This document shows, piece after piece, positions 1-12,324 of a stretch of 64,000 nucleotides of DNA. Position 1 is the stretch's first letter; each line of letters starts with the position of its first letter. The position numbers were made by a program, and so were the translations under genes. Source of the stretch: Cyprinodon diabolis (Eukaryota; Chordata; Actinopteri; Cyprinodontiformes; Cyprinodontidae); contig CM060073.1 in the NCBI GenBank assembly GCA_030533445.1, forward strand, positions 43,350,428 to 43,414,427. The letters run 5' to 3'. The notes beneath the pieces were generated by a model. The model searched no databases. It was given only the letters and a program-made list of their open reading frames with translations, and was not told the origin of the DNA.

Positions 1-1849
1 AACTTATATGTATTAAATAGCCAGGAGACATGACAACATTTTTATATAAATTGTAATATTACTCCGATCAGAGAGGTTGCTTAAAGTTTTCAGAAGGCAG
101 CTGCTCACCTCGCAGGAAATGACCCCAATTAACAGTTAAAAAGGCATTTTATACATCTCCAGTCTGCCACATCTGAGATGACCAGACATCCATGGCTCCG
201 GCCTTATCAAAATATTACACTTTGTTCTAAGCTGACGGACGCAGCTCTCATTCCATTTCCAAATCTTTGCCATGTACATACTAAAGATTAAAACTGTATA
301 TCTGGACAGAGGAACTGTCTTAATTAGAGAAACCATTGTGGAAAACATCAGTTCTGACACACAACAGGCAGCTTATATTAAGGTGTAATGAACTCACACA
401 TCATCAATGATAATTATCCTAACATAAGTCATAAGTAATTGTCTAACTATAATCTTTATATTAAGTGGCAAAGCAGCCTGGCTAGCTAATCTGATCTGTT
501 TCGCAGATTGATAAAAAGATAAATTATTTGTTGCATTAAGCACATGTCGCTAAAAATGAATTCTAAATGTTGGGGTGCTTTTTTATTCTCACTGAAATAT
601 TATTATTTAAAAGCAAAATATTGTTGACAACTTTATTATAACTATAAAAAAGTCAAGCCATTTCTTGTATATGTTTCATTTAAATTTTGTTGTACATTGT
701 TATTTGACAGCCTTCTGCTTTTCCTTCCAGTTTTCAGTAAGTGGGGAAGCAAAAGAAAGCAGAGGAGTTTTTCCTCCCACAGAAAATGATAATATAAGTC
801 TTCCGGTTCTTAGGTTCATTTTATCCCAGATGGAATTTCTGTTACTGATGAGCTGAAAAGAAGCTGACATTTCTGTGTCTTATGTTTAAAAAGTTTAAAA
901 TCTTTGAAAAAGTAGAACCATACAGAACAGTAAGTTACTATATTGCCAAGCGTCTCATTTGCTCGGAAAGGAGTTAGACTTCTACAGACATTTGTGAATA
1001 AAGGCTTTACTTTTCAAAGTTCTGTGAGGTACTGTTAAATGACACCACCTGTACAAGACGTCATGAGATTTCTTTACTCCTCAATATTCAACTGTCAGTT
1101 TTGATTAAGTATTTTATGAATGATAGCCATTGAGCAATAGTGTTAAAATAACAATATAGACGACTTATCACAACCAACTTGGTTCTGTGTGAAAAGTAAG
1201 ATCTTGTCCAAACCTTAATCAACTATGAATTATTGCAATTTTTGAAGAGCTGAATTGTCGCTAATTGAATTTTGCTGGTTTTCCTTGACTCTATTATTGT
1301 TTCACCTGTGGTATTAAGACAATACTGTAATAGAACCTGTCTGACAACATGAAGTAGGCTAAAGGATCTTAAATGCAATTCATTTTGCCTTGATCCTAAG
1401 AAATCCAACAAATAAGGGAAAAAAAAGTCTCTCCACCAGAACCACATTCTAGGGAAGATGAAACAAAATTTAAACTTATCAGAAGTGTTCATCAAAGCTA
1501 TAGTATCCCAGAGGCTCGTCATACATATGCTGCAAAAATCTTGCTGATCCTTAAGAAATTGGGTAAAAAAACTGAGAATCAAGGGTGTTGATTTATTTAC
1601 AGCTGAACTAAAATTCATATTGCATTTGTGGAAAAGCTTTCCCATTTCAGTCCATTATGCTGGTTGTGTTTAGGCAAGGTGAGATAATTTGTTTAGCACA
1701 ATTTGTACAGAGACTTTTTAAAATGTTTTACATAATCAAACAGTAACGTCGAAAGAAAAAAAAGCCAGTAAAGATAAAATCATGATAAAGCAGGTAGAAT
1801 AGCAAATAAAACAGTTCTTAGACAAAGTTTGCCATTTTGTACACACAGG
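1..1849. other. AT-rich non-coding DNA
   Basis: No exon, RNA gene or clear mobile element is recognised. The longest open frame (1223-1645, minus, 140 codons) has no familiar motif and no splice or start context that singles it out. Confidence 0.6.
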
Positions 1850-1857
1850 GTATGTAT

Positions 1858-2630
1858 TAGGGGTGGGTATTGGCAAAGAAGTCATGATTCGATTCGAATT
1901 ATGATTCACATGCCACGATGCGATTCTATCACGATGTATCACGATACTTGAAATATTGCGATGCATTGCGATGTTTTCACTGAACACTGTAGGAAAAAGA
2001 TACAGCCCTTACCAGTGGCTGACTGGCTGTGTATGATCTGGATAGTGTCTTCAATTGATACATCACTGAAAGCAACTGAATTCATACATAGCTGTATTTA
2101 TTGAAACGACTTTTGGAGGTGTTGCCATGAAAACAAATACTGGACACAAATATTACTAATCCTGGTGTGGACACACTGACAAAAAGATCTTAGGATTCAT
2201 CAAACTTAAGATAACAAAATAAAGATAATCAGTGCCGTTTACATGGCCTGAGTGGTCTTTTTGCAAATTTTGTGAATCATATCAATTTCATTTTTACCTT
2301 CTTTGTTTTTAAAGCCAAAATGCATCCAAGCAGGGCGAATTTTCTCAGTCTCCTCCATATTTTGTTTACGAATGACTCGTCTCAGTATCCCGCGGCCGGA
2401 AATGCTTGTGACACAAAGCAGCGGGCGTCAACACATCCGCAGCAACATCTGCTGGACTGGAAGTTGTCTTCCACTTGATTTGGCTGATGTGCACCAACCA
2501 TTCATGTATTTTATTTGTTAATTTTTCTTTTTTTATAAATAATCGATTCTTGCCTTCAAGAATCGATGCAGTATATCACAAAACTTACAATCGCGATGCA
2601 TCGTCATGACGATTATTTTGCACACCCTTA
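1858..2630. mobile_element. hAT-like non-autonomous DNA transposon (773 bp)
   Basis: Imperfect terminal inverted repeats: the left end reads TAGGGGTGGGTATTGGCAAA and the right end ends TTTTGCACACCCTTA. The inner ends are rich in CGAT/ATCG motifs typical of fish hAT-type MITEs. The flanks GTATGTAT (1850-1857) and GTGTGTAT (2631-2638) form an 8-bp target duplication with one mismatch. No transposase is encoded. Confidence 0.65.
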
Positions 2631-2638
2631 GTGTGTAT

Positions 2639-3063
2639 ACAAAACGAAGTTTCGTGATCAAATATAAATATGGCGATCAAATGTAAACATAGGACGGAGA
2701 TATGATTTAGACTTAGATTTATTTGTCATTTTGTATACACGACTGAATACAAAAAGAAATTTCTTTTAAAACAGCTCTAGACAATTGACACTAGACATGA
2801 GAAGCCTTGAAAAACTAAATGCATAAAAAAATAATATAAACATATGACTGTATATTTACAGTTCTAACTTTTAAATAAAATAACACTTTTTTCCAACATT
2901 CAACTTTTATTTTTTCCAGATTATTCAACATTCAGCAGTCTAATGGCTGTTGGGAAGAAACTGTTTTGGAATCTGTCTTTTATGGATGGAAGAGGAGGCC
3001 GACGATCTTCTCTGCAGTTCTAACTACTCTCCTCACCTCTTTCCAGTCTGCATCGTTGCAGAC
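2639..3063. repeat. Degenerate dispersed repeat, probably non-LTR derived
   Basis: The stretch from about 2,700 ('TTTATTTGTCATTTTGTATAC') through about 2,960 ('CTAATGGCTGTTGGGAAGAA') resembles a common degenerate fish interspersed repeat as I remember it. The family is not assigned and no coding capacity is seen. Confidence 0.35.
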
Positions 3064-3342
3064 TTAAAGGTATAGTGGAGGATGCTCTTTTTCCAGGTGG
3101 ATCATCGGTGTAAGTGGTCCTCCTAATTGTCAATAATTCTGGTGACAGTTTACGTAAAGCCGTCCTACGTGCTCGTCCCCATTTTCACTTTTAACAGAGC
3201 TGCAAGGAGAAATGGCTCTCACGTGTTTAATAGGCGTTCCTTTGCGTGAGCAGGTACACGGTTGTGCATGTGCATTTTTTTTTTAAAGTGGAGAGGGCAG
3301 ATCTTTTCAAAAATGTGGGAAAATCCTCCCCTATACCTTTAA
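3064..3342. mobile_element. MITE copy 1, TTAA-flanked (279 bp)
   Basis: Ends are inverted: TTAAAGGTATAGTGGAGGAT on the left and ATCCTCCCCTATACCTTTAA on the right. TTAA at both outer edges would fit a piggyBac-type target site. The interior matches, in reverse orientation, parts of the longer element at 4824-6367, so this is an internally deleted relative. Confidence 0.65.
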
Positions 3343-4823
3343 GCTAATGATACCTCAGTTAACAGATTTACTTCAACAGTCAAAGGCAGCTCTAAACAAA
3401 TGGGTTTTTATCTTTTACTTAAAAGAATTCAGGCTTTCAGCTCTTTTTCAGTCTTCTGATCAGTGGAGCGTAGGAACTAAATGCTGCTTCTCCATGTTTG
3501 GTTCTAGTTCTGGGTGGACAGAGTAGGCTGGAACTAGAAGACCTGAGTGGTCTGGGAGGTTGATACACTGACAACAAATCTGTTATTTACTGAGGTTCTG
3601 ATCCTTTCAGCCATTTATAGACGAACAGGAGAAATTTAAAATCTAGTCTGAGCCACAGGGAGCCAGTGGAAGAACTTCAGAAACCAGGCTGATGTGTTCC
3701 ACTTTCTTCACTCTAGTAAGAACACGGGCAGCAGAGTTTTTAATCAGCTGCAGCTATTAATTAGTTGTTTTTTTCTAGCTCCTGCTTGGACATTAGACCT
3801 TTAATCCTGGAAATGTCTTCAGGTGATAAAAGACTGACTTAGTAACTTTATGTGCTCTGAAGGGTCGGGTCTGAGTCCATCATGACACCAAGATTTCGAA
3901 CATAATCAGTGGTTTCTAGCTGTAGTTGAAGCTGTTAGCTAACTCTGGATCTCTCCTCCTTTGGTCTAAAAATTATTACCTGTTTTCTTTTTATTCAGTT
4001 GGAAAAAATAATAATGCATCCACATATTGATCTGGTCTATGCAACCAGGTCTAGTCAACTCTCTCATGGGCTCACAGTCACCTGGTGACATTGTGATGTA
4101 AAGCTGTGTGTTGTCTGCATAGTTGTGGCCCCAGAAGGAAATGTTTAGGAACCCTGCATGTGATTTTTCTGGTCTCTGATTTAAAGTTCCCTGCTGACAC
4201 AAACAAGTCCCTGTGCTTCAGTTAGGATTTTAACCAGTTCAGAGCGGTATCAGAAAGGCAGACCCCGTTTTCCAGATGTTGTTGTAAAATCAAGTGAATT
4301 GTGTCAAACGCTACAAGGATGGTTTCAAATTAAACAGAAAAACGGTCTGATAGAGCAACATCAGTTGAAGAACAATCACAAATGTTTAAACCCAGTGTGT
4401 ACCTATAATGAAGCCCAAAATATGTCCTTGATTTTGACTCAAACCAAAACTTTTAAGTATGTCACTCACCTCTTTCTTCAGGGTTGTCAATGTGAACATT
4501 AAAGTCCCCCTTATTAATTAAGTAGTCATGTTAAACACATTACACTGAAGAATTAATTTGTTAAATGAAAATAATTAATAAAAAACTGTTGGAATTTAGA
4601 GGCCTGTAAACATGGCTCAAACAGGGCCATGCACATGGAAAGCCAGATATAAAAAAGATTGAAATAAAGAAAAGAGTCCTTTTCTCTTTATTAAAACCCT
4701 TTTTTTTTGTTCTGTTGAAGAATATTTTAATTGGTAGGCGCGGCCTCCAATAGTTGGGAACTTATTTATTTTCATCTAGCTATGTATCTGTTAGAAATTT
4801 AGATCAAGATTTTGCTGAGAACT
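3343..4823. repeat. Degenerate dispersed fish repeat, no gene
   Basis: Text such as 'CCACAGGGAGCCAGTGGAAG' and 'GCTGTGTGTTGTCTGCATAG' is of a kind I associate with an old, widespread teleost interspersed repeat. It is too decayed to assign. No ATG frame over about 80 codons is seen. Confidence 0.35.
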
Positions 4824-6367
4824 TTAAGGTATTGTGGAGGATTTTTTAAAAGACCCGCCCTCTCCACTTTAAAAAAAGAATGCACGTGCAAGAGCATGCA
4901 GGAGCAGGTTTCTCCTATTGCATGCTCTGTTTAAAATATGCTGTTCTCATAGCTCATACAAGCTTACTGTGTCCACATACAGCAAGGACTATATAGTGGA
5001 CCAGATTTGGGTTTCTGTAAAGGGGTACGGGGGGCGACCGAACCCCACCTGTGACTGTATGCTTCCCCCACCTGCCCACCTACCGTTACCAGGTTGGGCT
5101 TGTTTGCTGCGTCCCCCGCTGGCTCCCTCCTTCCGTCCGCTGAAATTCCCATTCCCGTACCAGCGCCTGAGCTCCTGGCTCGGTTCTGCTGCACTGTAGT
5201 CGACCAAAATATGAAAAGTACGACATGTCTGTGAAAAAGAGGACGACTGGTCACCATACTTTATAGCAAACTCAGTTAACTGACCGTTCGGACGGATAAT
5301 CACTGCTTTTTGCTCTGCTGGTCACATAACTCCTCCTCCTCCACGCAGTCACTGCGCCATCTTTGTTATTAGTAGGGCTGGGTATTTTTGCCAAAGTCCT
5401 GAATCGATTCGATTTTGATTCATACAGTTCTAAATTGATTAATTGCGATTCAATCTGTTTTTACAACAATGAAAGTGGTTCAACTGTGTTTCAAAATTCT
5501 CATGTATTTTATTTTTTCCTGTCATATTAAACACAAAGTGCAAACTTGTAAATCGCTTTTAAACTTGAGATGTGAACAAAACTGCCTCAAAAGTGCATAC
5601 TTGTTTGTGAAAAGTGAAAAAGTGAAGCCTCACTCGAGCAAGCAAACATGACACAGTGGGGACACAGCAGACATGCATGAGCTGCATTATCTTCACTGCA
5701 CAAACTATATTCGCAGCGTTGTCTGTAACAACTACAGGGTGTTTGCTGGTCAGCCCCCATTTGTTGATGTCTTCAGTTGACCTATTGGCTATATTTGCAG
5801 CTGTCTGGCTTGAAGTAATCTTGGGAAAGTGCATCTTTCCTGCTCATTTGAATGTGAACGTCACGCGCGTCACTATAAAAATAATTGATCTCATTCCCTA
5901 GACATTGATTTTGCAAAAATGTGAAGGAATCGATTCAAAATCCAATTAAAATCAATTTTTTTTACCCAGCCCTAGTTATTAGACGCCGCAGCAGTCAGGT
6001 AGAAGCAGTGGGCTGTGACTGCAAATCTCATGATGCTTTGCGAGGAAGCTCTTCTCGCAATGAATTATGGGATATATCCGCCTCTTCTCAAGCCTTTTTT
6101 TTTTCTTCTCATACACTTTGTAGACACTTTTTCTCCTACGACCCTCGGCCATTTTCAAAGAACTAGGATGAGAAAGGTGAGCTTCTGAAACCGTAGCTCA
6201 CCTCACTTATGCGGCTGAAAACGCGCATACACAGGAAAAAGATAGCTAACGGGGCAAATATGTAAAATGGCCTTACGTAAACAAATCGGCAGAATGATTG
6301 ACAATCAGGAGGACCTCTTATTTTGATCATCCACCCGGAAATAAAAGATCGTCCTCTATACCTTTAA
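4824..6367. mobile_element. MITE copy 2, TTAA-flanked, interrupted by a hAT-like insert
   Basis: The left end TTAAGGTATTGTGGAGGAT and right end GTCCTCTATACCTTTAA mirror copy 1 in opposite orientation. The subterminal 'CCCTCTCCACTTTAAAAAAA' (about 4,858) matches copy 1 reversed. Without the nested 602-bp insert and its extra 8-bp duplication, about 934 bp belongs to this element. A short GC-rich part (about 5,030-5,300) is open on both strands but resembles no protein I know. Confidence 0.6.
5373..5974. mobile_element. hAT-like non-autonomous transposon (602 bp) with perfect 8-bp TSD
   Basis: Starts TAGGGCTGGGTATTTTT and ends TTTTTACCCAGCCCTA (inverted repeats of at least 11 bp). It is flanked by GTTATTAG at 5365-5372 and again at 5975-5982, a perfect 8-bp target duplication as left by hAT transposases. 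It is nested inside MITE copy 2 and encodes no recognisable transposase. Confidence 0.8.
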
Positions 6368-6821
6368 GTCAATTAAAAAGGATTTTTTCAGACAGAGGTC
6401 TTATATTGATTAAAGCCAGTTTAAATATGTTGATCGATACTATCTCTCTATCTGGTTAGGCTCCTTGCCGTATGGCTTTTAAGTTGGAGAGTTTACTAAT
6501 GTTTATCCTTTTAGCATCAAGCTTTTTCTGGCGAGGATCACTTCTGTTAAAGTTACCATCTGGACACAAGGTGTGTCACAGAAAAGTAATTTGAAGGTCT
6601 TGATTGTCATCACTGCCGTTTTTCTTTGCATGTGAAGGAGACAGAGTCAAAGCTCTGCAGCTTTTAGGTACTGTCTGCTTCACCATCTTGAAAATCATTG
6701 AAAAAATGGAACCGTGATACAGAAAATCGTAAAGTAGACCATCAGTTTATGGTCTTATTGGCACACTATGGTTATGCCGCTGCAAGGAAGAGTAGGCCAA
6801 AATTTGTCACCAGTGATTTAA
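6368..6821. other. Non-coding, nothing recognised
   Basis: Ordinary AT-rich sequence between the MITE and the candidate solo LTR. Confidence 0.5.
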
Positions 6822-6826
6822 AAGAC

Positions 6827-7225
6827 TGTCATGATTTTGGTTCTGTTCAAATTTTATTTCTGAGTTTTTATTGGTCTTATTTCCATTTTTGTGTTCTAGT
6901 CATTTTTGATAGTATTTGAGTTTTTAGATATTTCTAGTTTGCCCTCGTGTCAGTTTCCTTTTCCCTAGCTCCCTTCTTGCCTCTGTTCACACCTGCTCCC
7001 AATCTGCTTATTAGCCTGACCTTGTTTCTTCAGTCACTCTTGGCTGGTTTGTCTTCATTTCTTTGCCCCCTTCTTGTGAGTATTCCAGGTTCTCAGTTTT
7101 TGTGGATTTATGTTTTGGATTTTTGCTTTTTCTGTTGAACTTTTGGTTAATTAAATCTTCAAGAAACCACTTTAGCTTTTGTGTTTGCATTTGGGTCATG
7201 TCAAACCTCCTCCCCTGCTGTGACA
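6827..7225. mobile_element. Candidate solo LTR (399 bp)
   Basis: Begins TGTCATGATTTTGG and ends CCTGCTGTGACA, giving the TG...CA termini and short inverted TGTCA/TGACA ends of an LTR. The flanking 5-mers AAGAC (6822-6826) and GAGAC (7226-7230) are a near-perfect 5-bp target duplication. The interior is T/C-rich with a late AATTAAA (about 7,149) that could serve as a poly(A) signal. No internal retroelement genes are adjacent, so recombination to a solo LTR is inferred. Confidence 0.5.
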
Positions 7226-7230
7226 GAGAC

Positions 7231-9780
7231 ATTGTTATTGGAAATGCCTTTCAGTTGCATATCAGCTAGGTGTGGCAAAATAGTTGACTGGTGAATTTAA
7301 AAACTTGGTTTACTAAACATAATGTATGGATGTGAAGTATCAGCAAAGTTTGAAACGGTACATCTACTTTCTGGTGGACCTGGATGTCTAATGAGTCAGC
7401 TTCACTAAAACTATTCTTTCTGCTTTCAAATAATTACTTGAAAATATTTTGTCAAAACCATGGAAAACTTGCGATTTAGTCTCAGTGGCTCCTTGGGTCT
7501 CATTTTAACCCAAAGAGAGGAAAAAAATCTGATACTAAGAAACTCCTCCCTTTCCCAATATAAGCTTTTGCATGTGGTGTCCATATTTTCCTTCATTAAA
7601 GGACATTTTTTAGATTTATCCAAGCTGCAGTAATTTGAGATCCTATTGAATAGGTATCTGATCTTTCTTAACAATTGCCCCATTTATTTGTTTATTTTCT
7701 GATTTGATTATGCTGTGCTCCAACTGTGGGATACATAGTGGCTCCTTACAGATTTCTATTTTTTCCTTTTTTTTTTTATATATTCCATTTCACTGAATAT
7801 GTACTTATATTGTAAACAAAAAACAAACAACCAGAGTAAATACAAAAAACAGATAATTATTTGACACATCTGTCTGCTTCAAATTGTCAAACAGGTTTTA
7901 TTTAAGGGATATTTTGATTTCATAGTTCTGGCATTAATCCAACTAGGGTGAAATTAAACTTGACGTTCAAATGCTTTGATTAATCATACAGGTAACTCAG
8001 CATTTAACTGTTTCGAGCATGATGTAAATGACTCATTGCCATTTATCACAAGCACTTTATCAGCCGTTGCTGCAATAGAACAAAGCTGCTTAGTTTAGGG
8101 TTCAATTACTTTATCTCAGGGGAATAAATTGCTTTAAATATCTTTCCCCTCTTTGATTAACTACATCGTTACAGGAAAACTGCTTTCTGCGTTTACTCGT
8201 ATTATCTGCCTGATAGTTTCTTTTAATGATTTGAGAAGAACGATTTGAAGGGTCTGCATAGTTTGGCCAAGCAAATTAGGTGGCGATTTAATGTTTTCAA
8301 GGAGTAAACTGATCTTTCAGAACAGACTAAGAGATTTTTGTTTAATAAAAGTTGAGGATAACTTGATAATACTGTTCTTTTCAGAAAAGAAGTGACAAAC
8401 TCAAAACAAAATAAGTTACACAACGGAAAACTTCTGTTATTTCCTAAACGATTTCCTGTACAGACTCTGCCGAGGACTTTCAGACCATTTGGAAGAGCAT
8501 GAAACGGTGGTCACGGTATGTGGCTATAAATTTATAATCAGATTTGCACATCTCCTCAGTTAGAAACCAGTTTACCTGCCAAGCTTTTAGAAAATGGGAA
8601 AAAAAGTTCCAGTATATAGGCATAAGCAATGATGCAACTATTTCCCTACAGAAAAAAAAATCCTGACCACTATTTAACACATTTCATTTCTGAAGCTTAA
8701 CTAATAACTTCCATGTGCATCACAACTGTTTTACAGCAGCAACTGGGAACAGTTCTTGTAAATTATTTGGAAAAAGAGGCCAGTTTCTGTTTCCTTGAGC
8801 CAATTTTAAAGTTTTTCTACATCTTGATAGGCAGGAGTTTGTAGAGTTTTATTAAATCTAAACTTTAAGATTCTAGCAACAAGAGAACCTGCTAGTCAGT
8901 GTTAGGTCAGTTTTGTGGAATGTTCAAATACCGGTACACAGATGTCAGACAAGCTTGGATTTCTGAGAAAAAACTTGAAATGATAGCAGAGCTCTTGTAC
9001 AACAGTATTTCATGTCTATCCTGGTGAGCACTGGTCGGTAAATTTAGTGAATCACATTGAGGATGAGCAAGCAGCATGGAAAAAGTGATGAAGAGATGGA
9101 GATAATTATACTTAATGGTTGCATTTAGCAGAATGGGATACAATTAGAGTTTAAGGAATGATTCGGTTGTTGGTGTGAGACAATTCAATCTTTGATATTT
9201 AAGACAAAAAGAAGTTCAGCATGACTTTTTATGAAGACTTAATACAGGAATTTATCTGCAGCATCACCTCCAGCAGTCTAAAGGTTTGTGAGTAATTCTA
9301 GCAGCAGAAACAGGACTGTGTGCAGCCAATAAGCTAACAGGGCTGAGCCATTAAACATGGTTGAAAAGACAATGTAAATTCTAATTCCTTTAAATGCTTT
9401 TACATATAAAAAGGCAGATAACCACTATTTGTTACAAGTTGTAATAAATCAATAAAGAACAAAATAAAATTGAAGTGAACATAAAAAGCATTTACTCTTC
9501 TTTTTCATAGAGGTTCTGTTGCTGCTTCTAATAAATATGTTTGCATTGATGGGTTTTCAGACCTACAAACCAGACTGTGGAGAGGTTGACATTGTCACCA
9601 CTAACAGAAACAAATGAAAAGTGTTTAAGGATGGAAAATCGTTTTTCTTTTAATTATTTGGTTCTGTTTGGGAATCTAGTCATGAAAGAAGGAATGCATT
9701 TTAATTTCATTTATTTTAAAACATGATATGATTTAACAATGTTTACATTGAATGCTTCATAAACATGCATCATGTTTCAA
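7231..9780. other. Non-coding, nothing recognised
   Basis: AT-rich, with only short open frames (under 90 codons) and no family resemblance; probably intronic or intergenic. Confidence 0.5.
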
Positions 9781-10200
9781 AAAGGAGTAGGATGAAGCAT
9801 AAGCTTATTAGGCCTTACCCGTCAGTTACATGTGTCATGGTGGTAAAGGACAATTATTAACAGTAAGACAAACTGTATACCAACTTTTTATGTATTACTC
9901 TTTTTTTGTATTCATCAAAAATACTTTTCTTATAATCTTTTTTGAATTGCTGGATGATTTTACATTGTTTAATGTTTTCAGGCAAGCTGTTCCAGAGCTT
10001 CACTCCGCTAATTGATAAACTAAAGTTCTTTTCTTTGTTCGAACATACTTAGTTTTGAAATTTAATTTGCCTCTTGGATTCTATTTTCCATCTCTATCAG
10101 AAAACAATTGTTGTATGTGCGCAGGAAGTAAGTTATTTCTTGCTTTATAAAGAATTTGAGCAACATGGACAAGTTTTCCTTGTCCATGTTGTGAAAGCTG
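9781..10200. repeat. Degenerate repeat resembling LINE (L2/Maui-like) flanking sequence
   Basis: The order of phrases 'GGCAAGCTGTTCCAGAGCTT' (about 9,980) and 'GCTTTATAAAGAATTTGAGC' (about 10,143) is reminiscent of a fish non-LTR element's untranslated part. The family is from memory and uncertain. A perfect 13-bp hairpin at 10161-10191 ends the stretch. Confidence 0.35.
10161..10191. repeat. Perfect 13-bp inverted repeat
   Basis: CAACATGGACAAG, a five-base loop (TTTTC), then CTTGTCCATGTTG. It is a perfect hairpin with no flanking T-tract to suggest a terminator. Confidence 0.8.
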
Positions 10201-10479
10201 GGGCTATTTTCCCCTTCACCTTAAAATAAATCTCTAGATGTTTAGAGAACAACTCAGTAAGATAGAAATCTCAACACACGTTTCTCATCAGGTGAGAACT
10301 TCCCCCAGCTGGACTTCTGCCTGCCCTACACTTGTTTTAAGGCCAGTTGTATCAGACCGAACAAAACATTGCTATGGGATCTGCAATGACATCAATTATC
10401 ACCAAGTGGAAAAACAAGTCCTAAACTATTAAGGGAGCACCACTAAGCCACTAGTTGTGTAACATCAGTAACACCTGTG

Positions 10480-10800
10480 TCAAAATCCAAACAAAGGAAA
10501 TAAAACCATCCACCACACAGATCCACTCAGAAGACGAAAACATTGAGTTTACCAGAGAGAATGCTAATTTGAACAAGCTTTAATGGTAGGACTTTTTGAC
10601 ACAGACTAAAGGAGATGGAAGCCTCAACACTGAGGTTTACAGAAATCCAACCAACACAAACATTGTTCATTAAGTTTGACTCTAACCGCCCACATGAACA
10701 CAAACTTTCTGTCATCAGAACTATCAGGCCACAAAGACAGAAGGAAAGGAGAAATAAGAACATCAAAAATAAACATATATATTGGTTTTCTGCACACATT
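10480..10800 (+). pseudogene. Penelope-like reverse transcriptase fragment
   Basis: Conceptual plus-strand translation gives ENIEFTREN, then STLRFTEIQPTQTLF, then FDSNRPHEHKLSVIRT. This matches the end of a Penelope-like (PLE) reverse transcriptase core, where families read roughly IKFTREDV...VYRKPTHTDQYL...HPLEHKLGVIRT. The frame is broken between the pieces and there is no upstream RT core or downstream GIY-YIG endonuclease, so it is a short dead fragment. Confidence 0.6.
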
Positions 10801-10862
10801 GCTTAAGATTAATGCCAAAAAGATCAATCTTGGTCTCATCAGACCAGATACTCTTCTCTCAT

Positions 10863-11454
10863 AGGCTACGTTCACACTGCAGGCCTTGATGCTCAATTCC
10901 AAATTTTTTTTGCAAAATAAGATTTTTTTTTGTGTGTGTTGCCGTTCATATTTCCAAATATATGCGACTTGTATGTGATCTCCTGTGTGAATTGCAGTCA
11001 TATAACACAAGTGTCCCGCATGCGCAGTAGAGGACTAAATGACGTTACAGGCCAGCTTGCTCTGTGTTTTCGGCACGCATCTAGCGGTCTTTTCCAACCA
11101 TAAATACTCAATCTTCTGAATATGGTTAAACATAAATACTGTTCTCCGCATCATTATCTGCCATGGTTGTTGTTTTTCTATCCGCTTCTGCGTAGCAAGA
11201 TGCAGAATAGTGACCACTGTCGGGTATTAATGGCGTTCAGGTCGGATGGATGGGGCCTGGCGTTCAGACACAGGTCGCATTTGAAAAGATCAGATTCGTA
11301 TTGGATTCAGGACCACATAGCCAAGTGGCCTGGGTCAGATTGGAAAAAATCGGATCTGTGTTTTTCAGACTGCCATGAAAAGATCAAATCCAGGTCGCAT
11401 GTGGGCCAAAAAAATCGGATTTCGGTCACTTCAGGCTGCATGTGAACATAGCCT
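10863..11454. mobile_element. MITE with AGGCTACGTTCACA-type ends, inserted in the Tc1 remnant
   Basis: The left end AGGCTACGTTCACACTGCAG and the right end (reversed) AGGCTATGTTCACATGCAGC are inverted repeats. The element is 592 bp, with several TCGGAT/ATCAGA motifs in its right half. Tc1-like sequence continues on both sides. The target duplication is not clear, so the superfamily (hAT-like suspected) is open. Confidence 0.6.
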
Positions 11455-11911
11455 GGGAGTTATTCATATTTCTTTTGTCAAACTCTATTTGTTTCATATA
11501 TCCTGCACTGAGGAGAGGCTTCTGTCGGGCCACTCTGCCATAAAGCCCCGACTGGTGGAAGGCTGCAGTGATCGTTGACTTTGTGGAACTCTCTACCATC
11601 TCCCTACCGTATCTCTGGAGCTCAGTCACAGCGATCTTTAGGCCTTTTTTTTAACTCTCACCAAGGCTCTTCTACCATGATTGGTCAGTTTGGCTGGATG
11701 GCCAGGTCTAAGAATATTTCTGGTCCTCCCAAACTTCTTCCATTTAAGGATTATAGGGGCCACTGTGCTCTTAGGAACCTTGAGTGCTGCAGAAATTCTT
11801 TTGTAACCTTGGCCAGATCTGTACCTTGCCACAATTATGTCTCAGAGTTCCTTAGGCAGTTTCTTCAACCTCAGGATTCTCGTTTGCGCTGGCCTGCACT
11901 GTCAGCTGTAA

Positions 11912-12324
11912 CCCCCGGCTCACACCGACTCCGGTCTTACCATTGCGGTGCGGTGGGTGCGGCGCCACAGTGATTCCAAGTCATTAAAAAGACGTAAACC
12001 TCTCTCACCGGCTGCTGAGCTGTCCGGCTGCGGTTACCGAGACACTCCAGCGCTGCAGAAAATTCCGCAAGAAAGCAATCCTTGCGGCGTGCCGGAGCCC
12101 TCTGCAACAAGCTCTCGCAAATATCCTTATTTGGGCCGTGTTATCTAGTGAAGTTACGTGAACTCAAGTGAACTTCTGTTCTCGCGAGTTAAATCTCCGG
12201 ACCTGTTGCCGGAGCCGCAGAGCCGCACCGCACCGTAGTCAAAAGGGCGGTGTGAGAGGGGGTGTGCGGGAGTTGCGGTCTCCGTCGGCTCGGTAACCGC
12301 ACCGGAGCCAGTGTGAGCAAGGGG
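11912..12324. mobile_element. GC-rich MITE with 3-bp TAA duplication (Harbinger-like?)
   Basis: 413 bp, starting CCCCCGGCTCACACCGACTC and ending (reversed) CCCCTTGCTCACACTGGCTC. TAA flanks both ends (11909-11911 and 12325-12327). Removing the insert plus one TAA restores a continuous Tc1-flank sequence, which confirms the boundaries. A 3-bp TAA duplication fits PIF/Harbinger, but the family is inferred. Confidence 0.65.

Noticed and set aside
665..856. Possible plus-strand exon after a pyrimidine-rich CCTTCCAG
   Set aside because: No match to any RALGPS1 or other protein segment I could recall and no clear donor in frame.
1223..1645. 140-codon minus-strand open frame
   Set aside because: No recognisable motif, AT-rich and without splice or promoter context; consistent with chance in non-coding DNA.
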